Assembly: GCF_900129755.1 (NCBI RefSeq)
Contig: NZ_FQWT01000002.1
Location: forward strand, 620,001-684,000
Length of the DNA: 64,000 nt
From: Chryseobacterium oranimense
GTDB lineage: Bacteria > Bacteroidota > Bacteroidia > Flavobacteriales > Weeksellaceae
Direction: 5' to 3'
The position numbers and the translations under genes were made by a program. Below are positions 42,750 through 51,576 of this stretch, piece after piece. Every line of letters starts with the position of its first letter. Positions within the stretch are counted from its first letter, which is position 1. Below the pieces are notes generated by a model that saw nothing but the letters and a program-made list of their open reading frames with translations, had not been told where the DNA came from and searched no databases.

Positions 42750-43415
42750 TTATTTTTTTGCCTTTGTCTTTATTGTACAGCCTATTGCTACTGTTTTTGT
42801 CATGCTTATCGCATCTCCTTTGATCAGAGCGTTTACCGCATCCTTAACGTAATATTCTGAGACATCTTTGGGGTTTTCGTAGTTATTGTCAATAGCGCCG
42901 ATATATTTTACAATATTCTTCCCGTTTTCTTTCTGCAATACAAAAACATGGGGTGTTTTAGTGGCTCCGTAAAGCGGATAAACCTTTTGTCCTTCATCTA
43001 CCAGATAAGGAAAGGTAAAGCCTTTTTCCTTAGCTCTCTCTATCATTTGACTATAACCGTCTTCCGGCTGTACAGCCGGGTCATTGGGGTTGATGGCAAT
43101 CACCGGATACCCCTGATCTTTAAAAGTCTTATCAAGCTCCACAATCCTGTCTTCATATTTCTTTGCATAAGGGCAATGGTTGCAGGTGAAAACTACGATA
43201 AACCCTTTGGCGGTTTTAAAATCACTTAAAGAGACCATTTTTCCGTCAATATTCTTCAGTTTGAAATCTGCCGCCTCATCACCTACTTCGTAACCTTTTA
43301 CAGGAATTTGTGAATGTTTCGGAGGAAAATTATTCTTCCCATGATCCGGCGTGGTAAAGCTTAGCAGTCCAAGCCCGGCAATCAATGCTGCCATTACAAT
43401 TTTCAGGTTTTTCAT
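42750..43415 (-). CDS. Secreted redoxin (peroxiredoxin/thioredoxin-like)
   Basis: 221 residues. A signal peptide or N-terminal anchor (to about residue 22) is followed by an AhpC/TSA-like domain: VGDEAADFKLKNIDG, GFIVVFTCNHCPYAK with a CNHC redox pair at 78 and 81, and ATKTPHVFVLQKENG holding the cis-Pro. It probably acts in the periplasm in thiol exchange. It starts 10 bases after the stop of a TlpA-type gene on the same strand, so the two likely form an envelope redox pair. Substrates are unknown. Confidence 0.82.
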   Translation of the reverse strand: MKNLKIVMAALIAGLGLLSFTTPDHGKNNFPPKHSQIPVKGYEVGDEAADFKLKNIDGKMVSLSDFKTAKGFIVVFTCNHCPYAKKYEDRIVELDKTFKDQGYPVIAINPNDPAVQPEDGYSQMIERAKEKGFTFPYLVDEGQKVYPLYGATKTPHVFVLQKENGKNIVKYIGAIDNNYENPKDVSEYYVKDAVNALIKGDAISMTKTVAIGCTIKTKAKK

Positions 43416-43425
43416 ATCTTATTTT

Positions 43426-43914
43426 TTATTTTAAGTGATCGTTAATGGTTTTTTCGAGGTCTTCTTTGCTCATTTCACCATCGTTGAAATATATTTTTTT
43501 GCTGTTCTTATAAAAAATGGTTACCGGAATATTTCCGTCCCAGTTTTTTTCAAATTTCGGAATCCAGGTATTCATCCTCTTGATATCATCCAGAAGTATA
43601 ACCTCAGCCGTAAGGTTTTTATTTTTGATAAAACGGATAACCCTTTCCTTATCCGCAAGCCTGTCCAGGGAAACCAGGATCATTTTGAATTGAGGATGAT
43701 CCTTGAACTTATTATTGACCTCCATGAAATGTGGTAGCTCTTTTACGCAGGGAGCGCAGGTTGTTGACCAGAAATTGACTACCAGCAGCTTATCTCCTTC
43801 TTCCTTTATCTTTTTTTCAAGCTCTTCATACTTCACAGCACGCACTTCTGTCTGCTGGGCCCGGAAAGCAGAAAAGCAAAAACAAAGAATCAACAGGCTT
43901 AGTAAATTTTTCAT
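43426..43914 (-). CDS. TlpA-type thioredoxin-like disulfide reductase
   Basis: 162 residues from ATG 43914 (MKNLLSLLILCFCFSAFRAQ), which gives a proper signal peptide. A further in-frame ATG seven codons upstream is less likely. The thioredoxin fold has LLVVNFWSTTCAPCVKEL, with CAPC at 53-56 as active site, and the cis-Pro strand GNIPVTIFY. TlpA proteins keep periplasmic cysteines reduced, for example in cytochrome maturation. It is first of a two-gene unit with the redoxin. Confidence 0.85.
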   Translation of the reverse strand: MKNLLSLLILCFCFSAFRAQQTEVRAVKYEELEKKIKEEGDKLLVVNFWSTTCAPCVKELPHFMEVNNKFKDHPQFKMILVSLDRLADKERVIRFIKNKNLTAEVILLDDIKRMNTWIPKFEKNWDGNIPVTIFYKNSKKIYFNDGEMSKEDLEKTINDHLK

Positions 43915-44065
43915 GCTTAAAATTAGTGAATGCATTCCTTTTCTTTAAATATCAATCTGTTAAACTTTGTTAAGTGTTTTAAAATTCTTCTTATATTTTA
44001 TCACATTGCATTGAATTAAATGAAATAAAAATGTAAATTAGCCTACAATCAAATCAAAATCTATT

Positions 44066-44227
44066 ATGAAAAAATCAAATTTCCAGAAAAAAAGACTTTC
44101 AAAAAATGAGTTGAAAGAGATCAAAGGGGCAAGGCCTGTTTGTCCAAGAGTAATAAGCTGCATTGATCCGGATACCGGTGTGGAATTGTATGGTGTAACT
44201 GGTGTTCAGGACGGATACTGTTGTTAA
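44066..44227 (+). CDS. Short GG/GA-leader peptide 1 ending DGYCC
   Basis: 53 residues. The leader MKKSNFQKKRLSKNELKEIK ends in Gly-Ala, with the RLSKNELKEIKG pattern of Bacteroidota bacteriocin-like precursors. The mature part, ARPVCPRVISCIDPDTGVEL (shortened), ends VQDGYCC, giving four cysteines. A paralogue follows after 30 bases, with a related leader and an identical DGYCC end. Export by a C39-peptidase ABC transporter is expected from the family; none is encoded here. Activity is unknown. Confidence 0.7.
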   Translation: MKKSNFQKKRLSKNELKEIKGARPVCPRVISCIDPDTGVELYGVTGVQDGYCC

Positions 44228-44257
44228 GAATTTAATTAATACTCAAATCAGAACAAT

Positions 44258-44416
44258 ATGAAAATTTCAAAAATTCAGACAAGAAAGTTGACTAAAACGG
44301 AGCTAAAGGCCATCAACGGAGGTGCCGGCTCGTGCGCAGTAGGCGAGTGTAAGCTTAGAGGCGTAAGTCATTTCATTATAATCGGACCGAGAGGTAATGA
44401 CGGATACTGCTGCTAA
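44258..44416 (+). CDS. Short GG-leader peptide 2 ending DGYCC
   Basis: 52 residues. The leader MKISKIQTRKLTKTELKAIN ends in a classical Gly-Gly, and the mature part begins AGSCAVGECK. It ends GNDGYCC, as in the gene before it, and has four cysteines (SCAVGEC and CC). The order of Cys pairs and the shared tail indicate a tandem duplication. A terminator follows 24 bases after the stop, so both peptides probably share one transcript. A natural-product or bacteriocin role is inferred from leader type only. Confidence 0.72.
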   Translation: MKISKIQTRKLTKTELKAINGGAGSCAVGECKLRGVSHFIIIGPRGNDGYCC

Positions 44417-44440
44417 TTTTGCAGTACAGTACAAATAAGG

Positions 44441-44469
44441 AATGGCCGGATAGTTTCCGGTCATTTTTT
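44441..44469 (+). terminator. Terminator after the tandem peptide genes
   Basis: AATGGCCGGA and TCCGGTCATT form a stem (one G-T pair) around a short loop, followed by six T. Confidence 0.7.
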
Positions 44470-44622
44470 ATAATATATTTTATGTTCAGACTATATGAAG
44501 TTGATCTATTATTCTGTCCGTATCTTTATAAAAATGGGTCTAGAATTGGGCCTTTAATTTTTTTTCATTATCAATTCATTTTTTTTCTATTTTTACGCAT
44601 TGTTTAAAAAACTCAATTGATA

Positions 44623-45444
44623 ATGAAAAAAATTTATTTACTCTTGCCAATATTCTTTTTGGCATCATGCTCAAGTAGTGATAATGAGACCGACACTCCA
44701 AACAACAACGGAAATGGTAACGACAGCAGCCCCGTACTGGTAACTAAAATGGTTTCTGATGGAGACATCTCAACTTTTACGTATAGCGGAACCAAAATTT
44801 CTCAGTCCAAAAACCTTACTGACGGAAGTATTACCAATTATACATATACAGGGGATTTGATCACCCAAACGGTAACCTCTTCCTCAGGCTCTACATTTAC
44901 TACGACATACACTTATGACGGAAGCAACAGATTAAGCAAAAAAAAATCTGTACATACTGCTCCCGGACTTTCAGCAACCTATGAAGTCAATTACACCTAT
45001 ACAGGAAGTAATAACGTAAAAATGGTAGTTACTTCTTCCTCAACAGGGTCTTCGAATGTAACCACCTATACAAGGAATGCCACACTAAATGCAGATGGCT
45101 CACTTGGCAGCTGGACGGAAACAGTTACAGCCCCTACATACACTGGTAACGGAACCCTGAAGCCTATTGTATATGATACAAAAAATACTCCCTTTAAAAA
45201 TGTTACAGGGTACTTGAAAATAATAGATCAGGAAGAAGAGAACGGATCAACACACAATATCCTGGATTACAACAGTGTACTTCAATATTCCGGTACTACA
45301 GGAGGAGAATGGAGTATATTTAAGTCTACTTATGAATACAATGCAAGTAACTATCCTATAAAAGATACCAGAAAATACTACGATAAAACGGGAACTACTG
45401 TTACCAGCACAGAAATCAATACCTACGAATACAATCATTTATAA
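44623..45444 (+). CDS. Lipoprotein with YD-like beta repeats
   Basis: 273 residues from ATG 44623 (MKKIYLLLPIFFLASC). The lipobox LASC puts the lipidated Cys at residue 16, followed by an acidic Ser/Asn linker (SSSDNETDTPNNNGNGND) that could favour surface exposure. The body has strand repeats such as TYTYTGDLITQTV and TYTYDGSNRLSKKK, reminiscent of YD/Rhs repeats but few in number. No enzyme motif is visible. It ends at a strong terminator and is convergent with mutS. Function is unknown. Confidence 0.7.
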   Translation: MKKIYLLLPIFFLASCSSSDNETDTPNNNGNGNDSSPVLVTKMVSDGDISTFTYSGTKISQSKNLTDGSITNYTYTGDLITQTVTSSSGSTFTTTYTYDGSNRLSKKKSVHTAPGLSATYEVNYTYTGSNNVKMVVTSSSTGSSNVTTYTRNATLNADGSLGSWTETVTAPTYTGNGTLKPIVYDTKNTPFKNVTGYLKIIDQEEENGSTHNILDYNSVLQYSGTTGGEWSIFKSTYEYNASNYPIKDTRKYYDKTGTTVTSTEINTYEYNHL

Positions 45445-45449
45445 AAAAA

Positions 45450-45473
45450 GAGAGCTTAAGGCTCTCTTTTTTT
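45450..45473. terminator. Strong terminator between lipoprotein gene and mutS
   Basis: GAGAGC (45450-45455) and GCTCTC (45461-45466) around TTAAG, with seven A on the left and seven T on the right. It can serve both convergent genes. Confidence 0.85.
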
Positions 45474-45504
45474 GGAAAATCGTATTGACAAAAAGATGAT
45501 TGGA

Positions 45505-48093
45505 CTACCCTCCAATCATCTTTTTTATAGAATTCAGCTTCATCAACGCTTCAATAGGCGTTAAAGTATTGATATCTATTTTCGTAAGTTCTTCGCGGAT
45601 ATTTTCCAGAACAGGGTCATCCAGCTGGAAAAAAGAAAGCTGCATATTTTCTTCGGTTACCCTTTTGATGCTCTCTGAGGTGCTCGTGGTCTGGGTACGG
45701 CTTGCTTCGAGGGTTTTCAGGATTTCATTGGCCCTGTTGACCACTTTTGAAGGCATTCCCGCAAGTTTGGCGACATGAATCCCGAAACTGTGTTCACTTC
45801 CTCCCGGAATCAGCTTCCTTAAGAAAATGATATTTCCTTTATTTTCCTGGATGGAAACATGGAAGTTTTTCACTCTTTCAAAATTCACCGTCATTTCGTT
45901 CAGCTCATGGTAATGGGTGGCAAATAAGGTTTTTGCCTGTGTAGGATGCTGGTGGAGGTATTCTGCAATAGCCCATGCAATAGAAACCCCGTCATAGGTT
46001 GAAGTTCCGCGGCCGATCTCGTCCAGCAGAATAAGGCTGCGCTCGGAGATATTGTTCAGAATATTGGCAGCTTCATTCATTTCCACCATAAAAGTAGATT
46101 CTCCGGCAGAAATATTGTCGGTAGCTCCTACCCTTGTGAAAATTTTATCTAAAATTCCTATTTCAGCATGTTTTGCCGGAACAAAACTTCCTATCTGGGC
46201 CAAAAGACATACAATAGCCGTCTGGCGCAGGATTGCGGATTTACCGGCCATGTTCGGTCCTGTCACCATAATGATCTGCTGGGAATCTTTATCTAAAAAG
46301 ATATCGTTCGGGATGTATTTTTCTCCAAGCGGAAGTGCATTTTCTATGATCGGGTGTCTTGCTTCTTTAAGGTCAATAGCATAGCCCTGATTGAGAACAG
46401 GCTTTGTATAGCTTTCGGAAACGGCCAGTTCAGAAAGACCTGTTGCCACATCAAGCTGTGCAATAATATTGGAATTTCCCTGAATCTGGTCCATATAAAC
46501 CATTGTTTCAGAGCATACGTTTCTGTACAGCTCGTTTTCCAGTACACTTATCTTTTCTTCAGCACCCAGGATCTGGCTTTCATATTCTTTAAGCTCTTCG
46601 GTAATGTAACGTTCGGCATTTACCAGGGTCTGCTTTCTTAACCAATCGGAAGGAACTTTATCTTTATGAGCATTCCTTACTTCTATATAGTATCCGAAAA
46701 CATTATTGAAATCTATTTTAAGACTTGAAATTCCTGTTCTTTCTATTTCTCTCTGGCACATTTCATCCAGGAAGCCACGTCCTTTGCTTTGAAGGTTTCT
46801 TAGCCTGTCAAGTTCTTCTGAAATCCCTTCTTTAATGATATTTCCTTTGGAAAGGTTCACCGGAAGTTCTTCATTAAGATGATTCTGCAAAAACTTAATA
46901 AGCTCCTCCATATCAAACAGCGGTTCCAGCCAGGCAAGTACATCGGCATGCGGATGAAGTAATGCTTTGATCTGATGAATATTCATCAAACTCTGACGTA
47001 AATAGCCCAATTCCTTCGGTGAAATTTTTTCTGCCGCCAGTTTTCCCATTAATCTGTCCAGATCTGAAATAGATTTCAGCAATTGGCAGATTTCATATTT
47101 CAGCTGGTCGTTTTCATTCAGAAAGTCGATCAGGGAGAGCCTTCTCATGATCTCGTCCACAGATTTTAAAGGTAGAATAATCCTTCTCCTCAATAATCTT
47201 CCACCCATCGGGGTCAATGTTTTATCAATAATATCCAGCAGAGATTTTCCCTGTGGATTGCTTGGATAAACGATTTCAAGGTTCCTTAAGGTAAAATTAT
47301 CCATCATCAGATAATCTTCCTGAGGTATTACCTGAAGTTTTGTGATATGGGCCAGCAGGTTGTGGTGGGTATCTTCCACAAGATAAGCGAAAATGGCCCC
47401 TGCAGCTGTAATGGCAAGAGGAAGATTTTCAACCCCAAAACCTTTTAAGGAATTTGTTTTAAAATGGGAAGTCAGTTTTTCGTAGGCAAAATTATACTGA
47501 AAAGCCCAGTCTTCAAGTTTAAAGGCACTTTTGTTTTTTAACTGTTCCGGAAGCTGAACGCTCCTCTGGAAAACAATTTCACTGGGATCAAAAGTATTGA
47601 TGATGTGCAGAAGTTTTTCCAGATTGCCCTCACTCACCAGAAACTCTCCGGTAGAAACATCCACCATGGCAATTCCATACTTTTCTTTTTCTTTATGAAG
47701 GGAAAGGAGGAAATTGTTCTTTTTTGAATTCAGAACCTGATCATTAAATGTTACTCCCGGTGTCACAAGCTCTGTAACGCCTCTTTTCACAATTCCTTTG
47801 ACCATTTTCGGATCTTCAAGCTGATCGCAGATCGCCACCCTCATCCCGGCCCTTACCAGTTTGGGAAGATAAGAATCCACCGAGTGGTGCGGGAATCCTG
47901 CCAGCTCAATATGCCCTTCTCCATTGGCTCTTTTAGTAAGAACAATTCCTAAGATCTGGGATGTCTTCACAGCATCCTGTCCGAACGTTTCGTAAAAGTC
48001 CCCAACCCGGAACAGCAGCAGCGCATCAGGGTATTTTGCCTTGATGGTATTGTACTGCGTCATAAGCGGGGTTTCCTTCTTCGTTTTTGCCAT
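45505..48093 (-). CDS. mutS: DNA mismatch repair protein MutS
   Basis: Mismatch-recognition ATPase, 862 residues, full length. The N-terminal mismatch-binding domain has LLFRVGDFYETFGQDA, with the Phe-x-Glu motif that stacks into the mismatch. The connector, core and clamp domains follow. The ATPase domain carries VTGPNMAGKSAILRQ (Walker A near 613), STFMVEMNEA, DEIGRGTSTYDG (Walker B and signature) and TLFATHYHEL. A C-terminal tail of about 70 residues can mediate tetramer or MutL contacts. It is a single-gene unit here. The protein keeps all key residues, so a mutator phenotype is not expected. Confidence 0.97.
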   Translation of the reverse strand: MAKTKKETPLMTQYNTIKAKYPDALLLFRVGDFYETFGQDAVKTSQILGIVLTKRANGEGHIELAGFPHHSVDSYLPKLVRAGMRVAICDQLEDPKMVKGIVKRGVTELVTPGVTFNDQVLNSKKNNFLLSLHKEKEKYGIAMVDVSTGEFLVSEGNLEKLLHIINTFDPSEIVFQRSVQLPEQLKNKSAFKLEDWAFQYNFAYEKLTSHFKTNSLKGFGVENLPLAITAAGAIFAYLVEDTHHNLLAHITKLQVIPQEDYLMMDNFTLRNLEIVYPSNPQGKSLLDIIDKTLTPMGGRLLRRRIILPLKSVDEIMRRLSLIDFLNENDQLKYEICQLLKSISDLDRLMGKLAAEKISPKELGYLRQSLMNIHQIKALLHPHADVLAWLEPLFDMEELIKFLQNHLNEELPVNLSKGNIIKEGISEELDRLRNLQSKGRGFLDEMCQREIERTGISSLKIDFNNVFGYYIEVRNAHKDKVPSDWLRKQTLVNAERYITEELKEYESQILGAEEKISVLENELYRNVCSETMVYMDQIQGNSNIIAQLDVATGLSELAVSESYTKPVLNQGYAIDLKEARHPIIENALPLGEKYIPNDIFLDKDSQQIIMVTGPNMAGKSAILRQTAIVCLLAQIGSFVPAKHAEIGILDKIFTRVGATDNISAGESTFMVEMNEAANILNNISERSLILLDEIGRGTSTYDGVSIAWAIAEYLHQHPTQAKTLFATHYHELNEMTVNFERVKNFHVSIQENKGNIIFLRKLIPGGSEHSFGIHVAKLAGMPSKVVNRANEILKTLEASRTQTTSTSESIKRVTEENMQLSFFQLDDPVLENIREELTKIDINTLTPIEALMKLNSIKKMIGG

Positions 48094-48236
48094 AATAAAA
48101 AATGAGCCCCAAATTTAAATAAAATAAATTCAGGGATTGAAATTAGTGTAGAATTAATCTCTTAAGCGGGACCAAAAAAGCTGCTTATATATTTCAGAAT
48201 AAAATATTTATTGTACTTTTCAGTAAAATAAATTCT

Positions 48237-48767
48237 ATGATGTATCCTGTTCTGGAAACTGAAAGACTGCTTTTAAGACAACTTACTCCTGATGATGCAG
48301 AGGACCTTTTTGAATATTTTTCTCTACAAGAGGTTATGGAATATTATGACCTTGAAGTTTTCAAAACCCTGGACGATGCCCGGAATATTATCCGGTATTT
48401 TAATGGTGAATTTGAAAAAGGAAAAGGCTTCCGGTGGGCTTTGGAACTGAAATCCGAAAAGAAAGTCATAGGAACGTGCGGCTATCACAACTGGTACCGC
48501 TATCATTTCCGCGCTGAGATAGGCTATGAACTTAACCCGAAGTACTGGAGAAAATCTTATATGAAAGAAGCTATACTTCCTATCCTTACCTTCGGATTCG
48601 AAAGCATGAGGCTTCACCGTGTAGACGCCTTCACTGATCCTGCCAATATTTCTTCCGAAAAGCTCCTGCAGTCTCTAAATTTTAAAGACGAAGGAATTCT
48701 GCGTGGTTATTTTTTTGAAAAAGGAAGGTTTGTAGATGCTAAAATTTTTGGTCTTATTAATGAATAG
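48237..48767 (+). CDS. GNAT acetyltransferase (RimJ/RimL type)
   Basis: 176 residues. ETERLLLRQLTPDDAEDLFE at the start, GTCGYHNWYR, RAEIGYELNPKYWRKSYMKE and HRVDAFTDPANISSEKLLQ show the GNAT fold with the acetyl-CoA pyrophosphate loop. This branch includes ribosomal-protein N-acetyltransferases and antibiotic-modifying relatives; the substrate cannot be told from sequence. Two ATGs lie together at the start (48237 and 48240). It is divergent from mutS. Confidence 0.85.
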   Translation: MMYPVLETERLLLRQLTPDDAEDLFEYFSLQEVMEYYDLEVFKTLDDARNIIRYFNGEFEKGKGFRWALELKSEKKVIGTCGYHNWYRYHFRAEIGYELNPKYWRKSYMKEAILPILTFGFESMRLHRVDAFTDPANISSEKLLQSLNFKDEGILRGYFFEKGRFVDAKIFGLINE

Positions 48768-48918
48768 ATGGAAAGCGGATACCGGAAAACGGAAGTTTCC
48801 AACGCCCGCGAAACCACTGAACATTTTTTAATAACTTTTATAGTATTTTTTTTCCGGCATTGACCTTGTTGAATGACAATCGCAGCAAGAAGTACCGGAC
48901 GAACAGTAACGTCTTACC

Positions 48919-49800
48919 TTATCCTTTTTTAAATTTTTGCTGCTTTTCAAATGCTTCCATCCCTTTCTCATACGCCCATTTCTGTTTGTAATTCACCCAT
49001 TTAGCCTTAAAAAGTTTACGAAAGAGCTTGTCGGTATACCTCATGATAAAAACATGGTACAGCATATTGGCAAAAACATTCGGTTTGTTAGGCAACGCTC
49101 TGAGTGACATTGAAAATCCCGGTTCCAGATATCTGTTGAAGTGCCAGAAGGCTCCCGGAATGAAAAGGGCATCGCCATGTTCCATGAAAATCTCATACCC
49201 TTTGGCATATTGTAAAGCCGGGAACTTTTCATAATCAGGATTTTCATAATCTATGTCGTAAACGGTATGTACGGAAAGCGGAACCTTATACAGGAAATCC
49301 GACTGTTCCTGATCAAACAGGAGTATCCTTTTTTTACCCTCGAAATGAATGTGAAGGAAATCCCCGAGATCCACATCATAATGCATCAACACATGGGCTT
49401 CACTTCCACCGAAAAAAAGAGTGGGAAGCCTTTTGAAGAATTTGATTCCCAGATCCGGATAGGTGAAGTTTTTCAGCAGCTCAGGAAGCCTGTCTGTAAT
49501 AATATAGAAGAAGATACGAAGATCTGAAGGTTTACTTTTTATGGTGTCAATATAATCCTTCATCTTCATATGGGTAACCGGTGCATCGGAACTTTTGGAA
49601 GCATCGGCAGGCTTGTTGTCGTAAAGAGGAACATCCTGATCACCCGCTTTTTCACGGATGTAAGCCAGATTCCACTTGTCGAAGGCATCCCACCGGCTTG
49701 CAAAATTTTTGATCAGAAGCGGTTTGTGTTTTCTGAAATAATTTTTCTGAAAATCTTCTTTACTGATATCGTTGACTATATCTACGTTTTCGAGGATCAT
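48919..49800 (-). CDS. Cupin-like (JmjC-type) Fe(II)/2-oxoglutarate-dependent protein
   Basis: 293 residues from ATG 49800 (MILENVDIVNDISKEDFQKN); an upstream in-frame ATG at 49875 adds a hydrophobic tail not expected. The cupin-8 fold is shown by KPLLIKNFASRWDAFDKW near the N-terminus, LMHYDVDLGDFLHIHFEGKK with the HxD metal pair, EHGDALFIPGAFWHFN with the distal His, and SMSLRALPN. Relatives are protein hydroxylases acting on Asn, Asp, His or Arg side chains. The substrate is unknown. Confidence 0.82.
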   Translation of the reverse strand: MILENVDIVNDISKEDFQKNYFRKHKPLLIKNFASRWDAFDKWNLAYIREKAGDQDVPLYDNKPADASKSSDAPVTHMKMKDYIDTIKSKPSDLRIFFYIITDRLPELLKNFTYPDLGIKFFKRLPTLFFGGSEAHVLMHYDVDLGDFLHIHFEGKKRILLFDQEQSDFLYKVPLSVHTVYDIDYENPDYEKFPALQYAKGYEIFMEHGDALFIPGAFWHFNRYLEPGFSMSLRALPNKPNVFANMLYHVFIMRYTDKLFRKLFKAKWVNYKQKWAYEKGMEAFEKQQKFKKG

Positions 49801-50009
49801 CTTGTTTTGTTGTTTAATGCGAAATAAAAATAGTGTTTTTTTGAAATCTGTAAAAATCTGCAGAAGAAAAAACAATTAATTTTCATTCATTAACTAATGT
49901 CCGCTGATCCATTTTCCTTTCCTGAAATGCCCTTTCCTGTAGTAACCCTTTTTTTTCTTACTATCCTGGTTGGTGGGTTCTCGTAAAGAACAGATAAAAC
50001 GAAAAAAAT

Positions 50010-50017
50010 TATCTTTG
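50010..50017 (+). promoter_or_regulatory. Predicted -7 element for the bestrophin gene
   Basis: TATCTTTG matches TAnnTTTG, 17 bases before the ATG at 50035. The leader would be very short. Confidence 0.4.
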
Positions 50018-50034
50018 TAAGACCAAGAGAATTT

Positions 50035-50913
50035 ATGAGAGTTTACAATACCAAGCATTTCCTGAAGATCCTTTTCAGTATGCACAAAAGCGATACCATG
50101 AAGATCCTTTTTCCAACGATGATCCTGGTGGGGCTTTACTCGTGGGGAATTCAGTACCTGGAAGTGGAATACCTTCACCTTACTGCAAAATCAGGGGTCA
50201 GTAATGTGGGAATGATCCACTCCCTACTGGGTTTTGTATTGTCGCTGCTGCTGGTTTTCAGAACGAATACTGCGTACGACAGATGGTGGGAAGGCAGGAA
50301 ATTATGGGGAAAACTGGTGAATGACACCCGGAATTTCGCGGTAAAAATCAATACTATTTTAGGAGAGAATCGCGAGGATGCAGAACAGATAGCACGGTAC
50401 CTAAAATATTTCCCGCATTTCCTTGCCAAGCATCTTTCCAAGGAATCCACAAGATTAGCTTTGGATGAAGATTATTCTGAAATAGAAAAATCGCTGAAAC
50501 ATCATGGTCCCAGTGAAATTGTTATTCTTTTGACCCATAAACTGAATCAGCTGAAAAAAGAAGGAAAGATCTCGGATATCGAAATGTTGTATCTTGACAC
50601 TCAGCTTTCAGGTTTTCTGGATGTCTGCGGAGGCTGTGAGAGAATAAAAAATACACCTATTCCCTACTCTTATTCTTCGTTTGTAAAAAAATTCATCATC
50701 TTATATGTCCTGGCCCTGCCGGTCGCCTATGTTATCACAATCGGGCTCCTGATGATCCCGCTTACGGTTTTCGTTTATTACGTTCTGATGAGTCTGGAGC
50801 TGATCGCCGAAGAAATTGAAGATCCTTTCAATAATGATGAAAATGATATTCCTATGGAAGCTTTGGCTCAAAACATTGAGAGAAGCGTCCATCAGATCAT
50901 GGGTTTAAAGTAA
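50035..50913 (+). CDS. Bestrophin-family anion/cation channel
   Basis: 292 residues with four main membrane helices. Conserved features are HSLLGFVLSLLLVFRTNTAY followed by DRWWEGRKLWGKLVNDTRNF, the bestrophin signature, the SYSSFVKKFIILYVLALPVA segment, and EEIEDPF in the C-terminal cytoplasmic part. Bacterial members form pentameric inner-membrane channels. It is convergent with a small secreted-protein gene, with eight bases between the two stop codons. Confidence 0.88.
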   Translation: MRVYNTKHFLKILFSMHKSDTMKILFPTMILVGLYSWGIQYLEVEYLHLTAKSGVSNVGMIHSLLGFVLSLLLVFRTNTAYDRWWEGRKLWGKLVNDTRNFAVKINTILGENREDAEQIARYLKYFPHFLAKHLSKESTRLALDEDYSEIEKSLKHHGPSEIVILLTHKLNQLKKEGKISDIEMLYLDTQLSGFLDVCGGCERIKNTPIPYSYSSFVKKFIILYVLALPVAYVITIGLLMIPLTVFVYYVLMSLELIAEEIEDPFNNDENDIPMEALAQNIERSVHQIMGLK

Positions 50914-50921
50914 GAAAGCTC

Positions 50922-51521
50922 TTAGAGATTGATTTCTTTCAGCTCGCCGTCTTCTTTTATTTCCACAAATTTACTTTCACGGTTGGCAGCGGAATAACCA
51001 TAGAAAAAAGTCTGGTATATCGGGGTGGAATACAGATAACCTCCATAGGCATTGTAGGCATCCGATGTTCCTGTTTGCTGCTGATAGCTTGCTGTTGCAG
51101 TAAAATTAACGATGGTTTCGAGGTAATATTTTCCCGGCTTCAGTTTTTCAAATTTAAACCTTCCGTAATCATCTGTTAAAGCTTCCAATCTGTATTTAAA
51201 AGCCTCTTCCGACATGTATACGGTCGTTTTCTTATTCTCATACTTTCTTCTCATGCTGTAAAACTCATCAAAATAAGGAGTCACAGGAAAAAGCATGACA
51301 ACTGTTCCCTTTGGAGCATAATGTTTTGCGCCAAGAAGAGGTTTGATTCCCCAATTATTTTTCTGTTTCGTGGAGGCTACTCCTTCTATCGTAGAATTTC
51401 CAAAGCTGAGCATTTCACGGGCCATCTTTTTATCAAAAAAGGCCTGCGGATAATAAGTATTCTGTGCCTGTGAACATATAAAAGTAAATACCGGCAGCAG
51501 TAAAGTGAGTATTTTTTTCAT
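50922..51521 (-). CDS. Secreted protein with carboxypeptidase-regulatory-like fold, unknown role
   Basis: 199 residues. Signal peptide MKKILTLLLPVFTFICSQAQ. The mature part includes a segment ALTDDYGRFKFEKLKPGKYY that matches the strand-turn-strand of carboxypeptidase-regulatory/transthyretin-like sandwiches (DxxGxFxFxxLxPGxYxL). It also has an aromatic-rich region with many Tyr (GGYLYSTPIYQTFFYGY). No catalytic motif is seen. It is divergent from the YwqK-like gene, with only 55 bases between starts. Confidence 0.65.
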   Translation of the reverse strand: MKKILTLLLPVFTFICSQAQNTYYPQAFFDKKMAREMLSFGNSTIEGVASTKQKNNWGIKPLLGAKHYAPKGTVVMLFPVTPYFDEFYSMRRKYENKKTTVYMSEEAFKYRLEALTDDYGRFKFEKLKPGKYYLETIVNFTATASYQQQTGTSDAYNAYGGYLYSTPIYQTFFYGYSAANRESKFVEIKEDGELKEINL

Positions 51522-51576
51522 GTTAATAATTTAAATCAAATATAAGTATTTTGCTATTTTTGAAATAAAAATATCT

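Noticed and set aside
44419..44607. 62-codon open frame after the tandem peptide genes
   Set aside because: It overlaps the terminator hairpin, is very rich in Phe, Tyr and Ile as expected from AT-rich noncoding DNA, and has no recognisable pattern.
44623..45444. Lipoprotein as a small Rhs-family toxin
   Set aside because: It has only a few YD-like repeats, no Rhs core motif and no tip. A generic beta-repeat lipoprotein is more likely.
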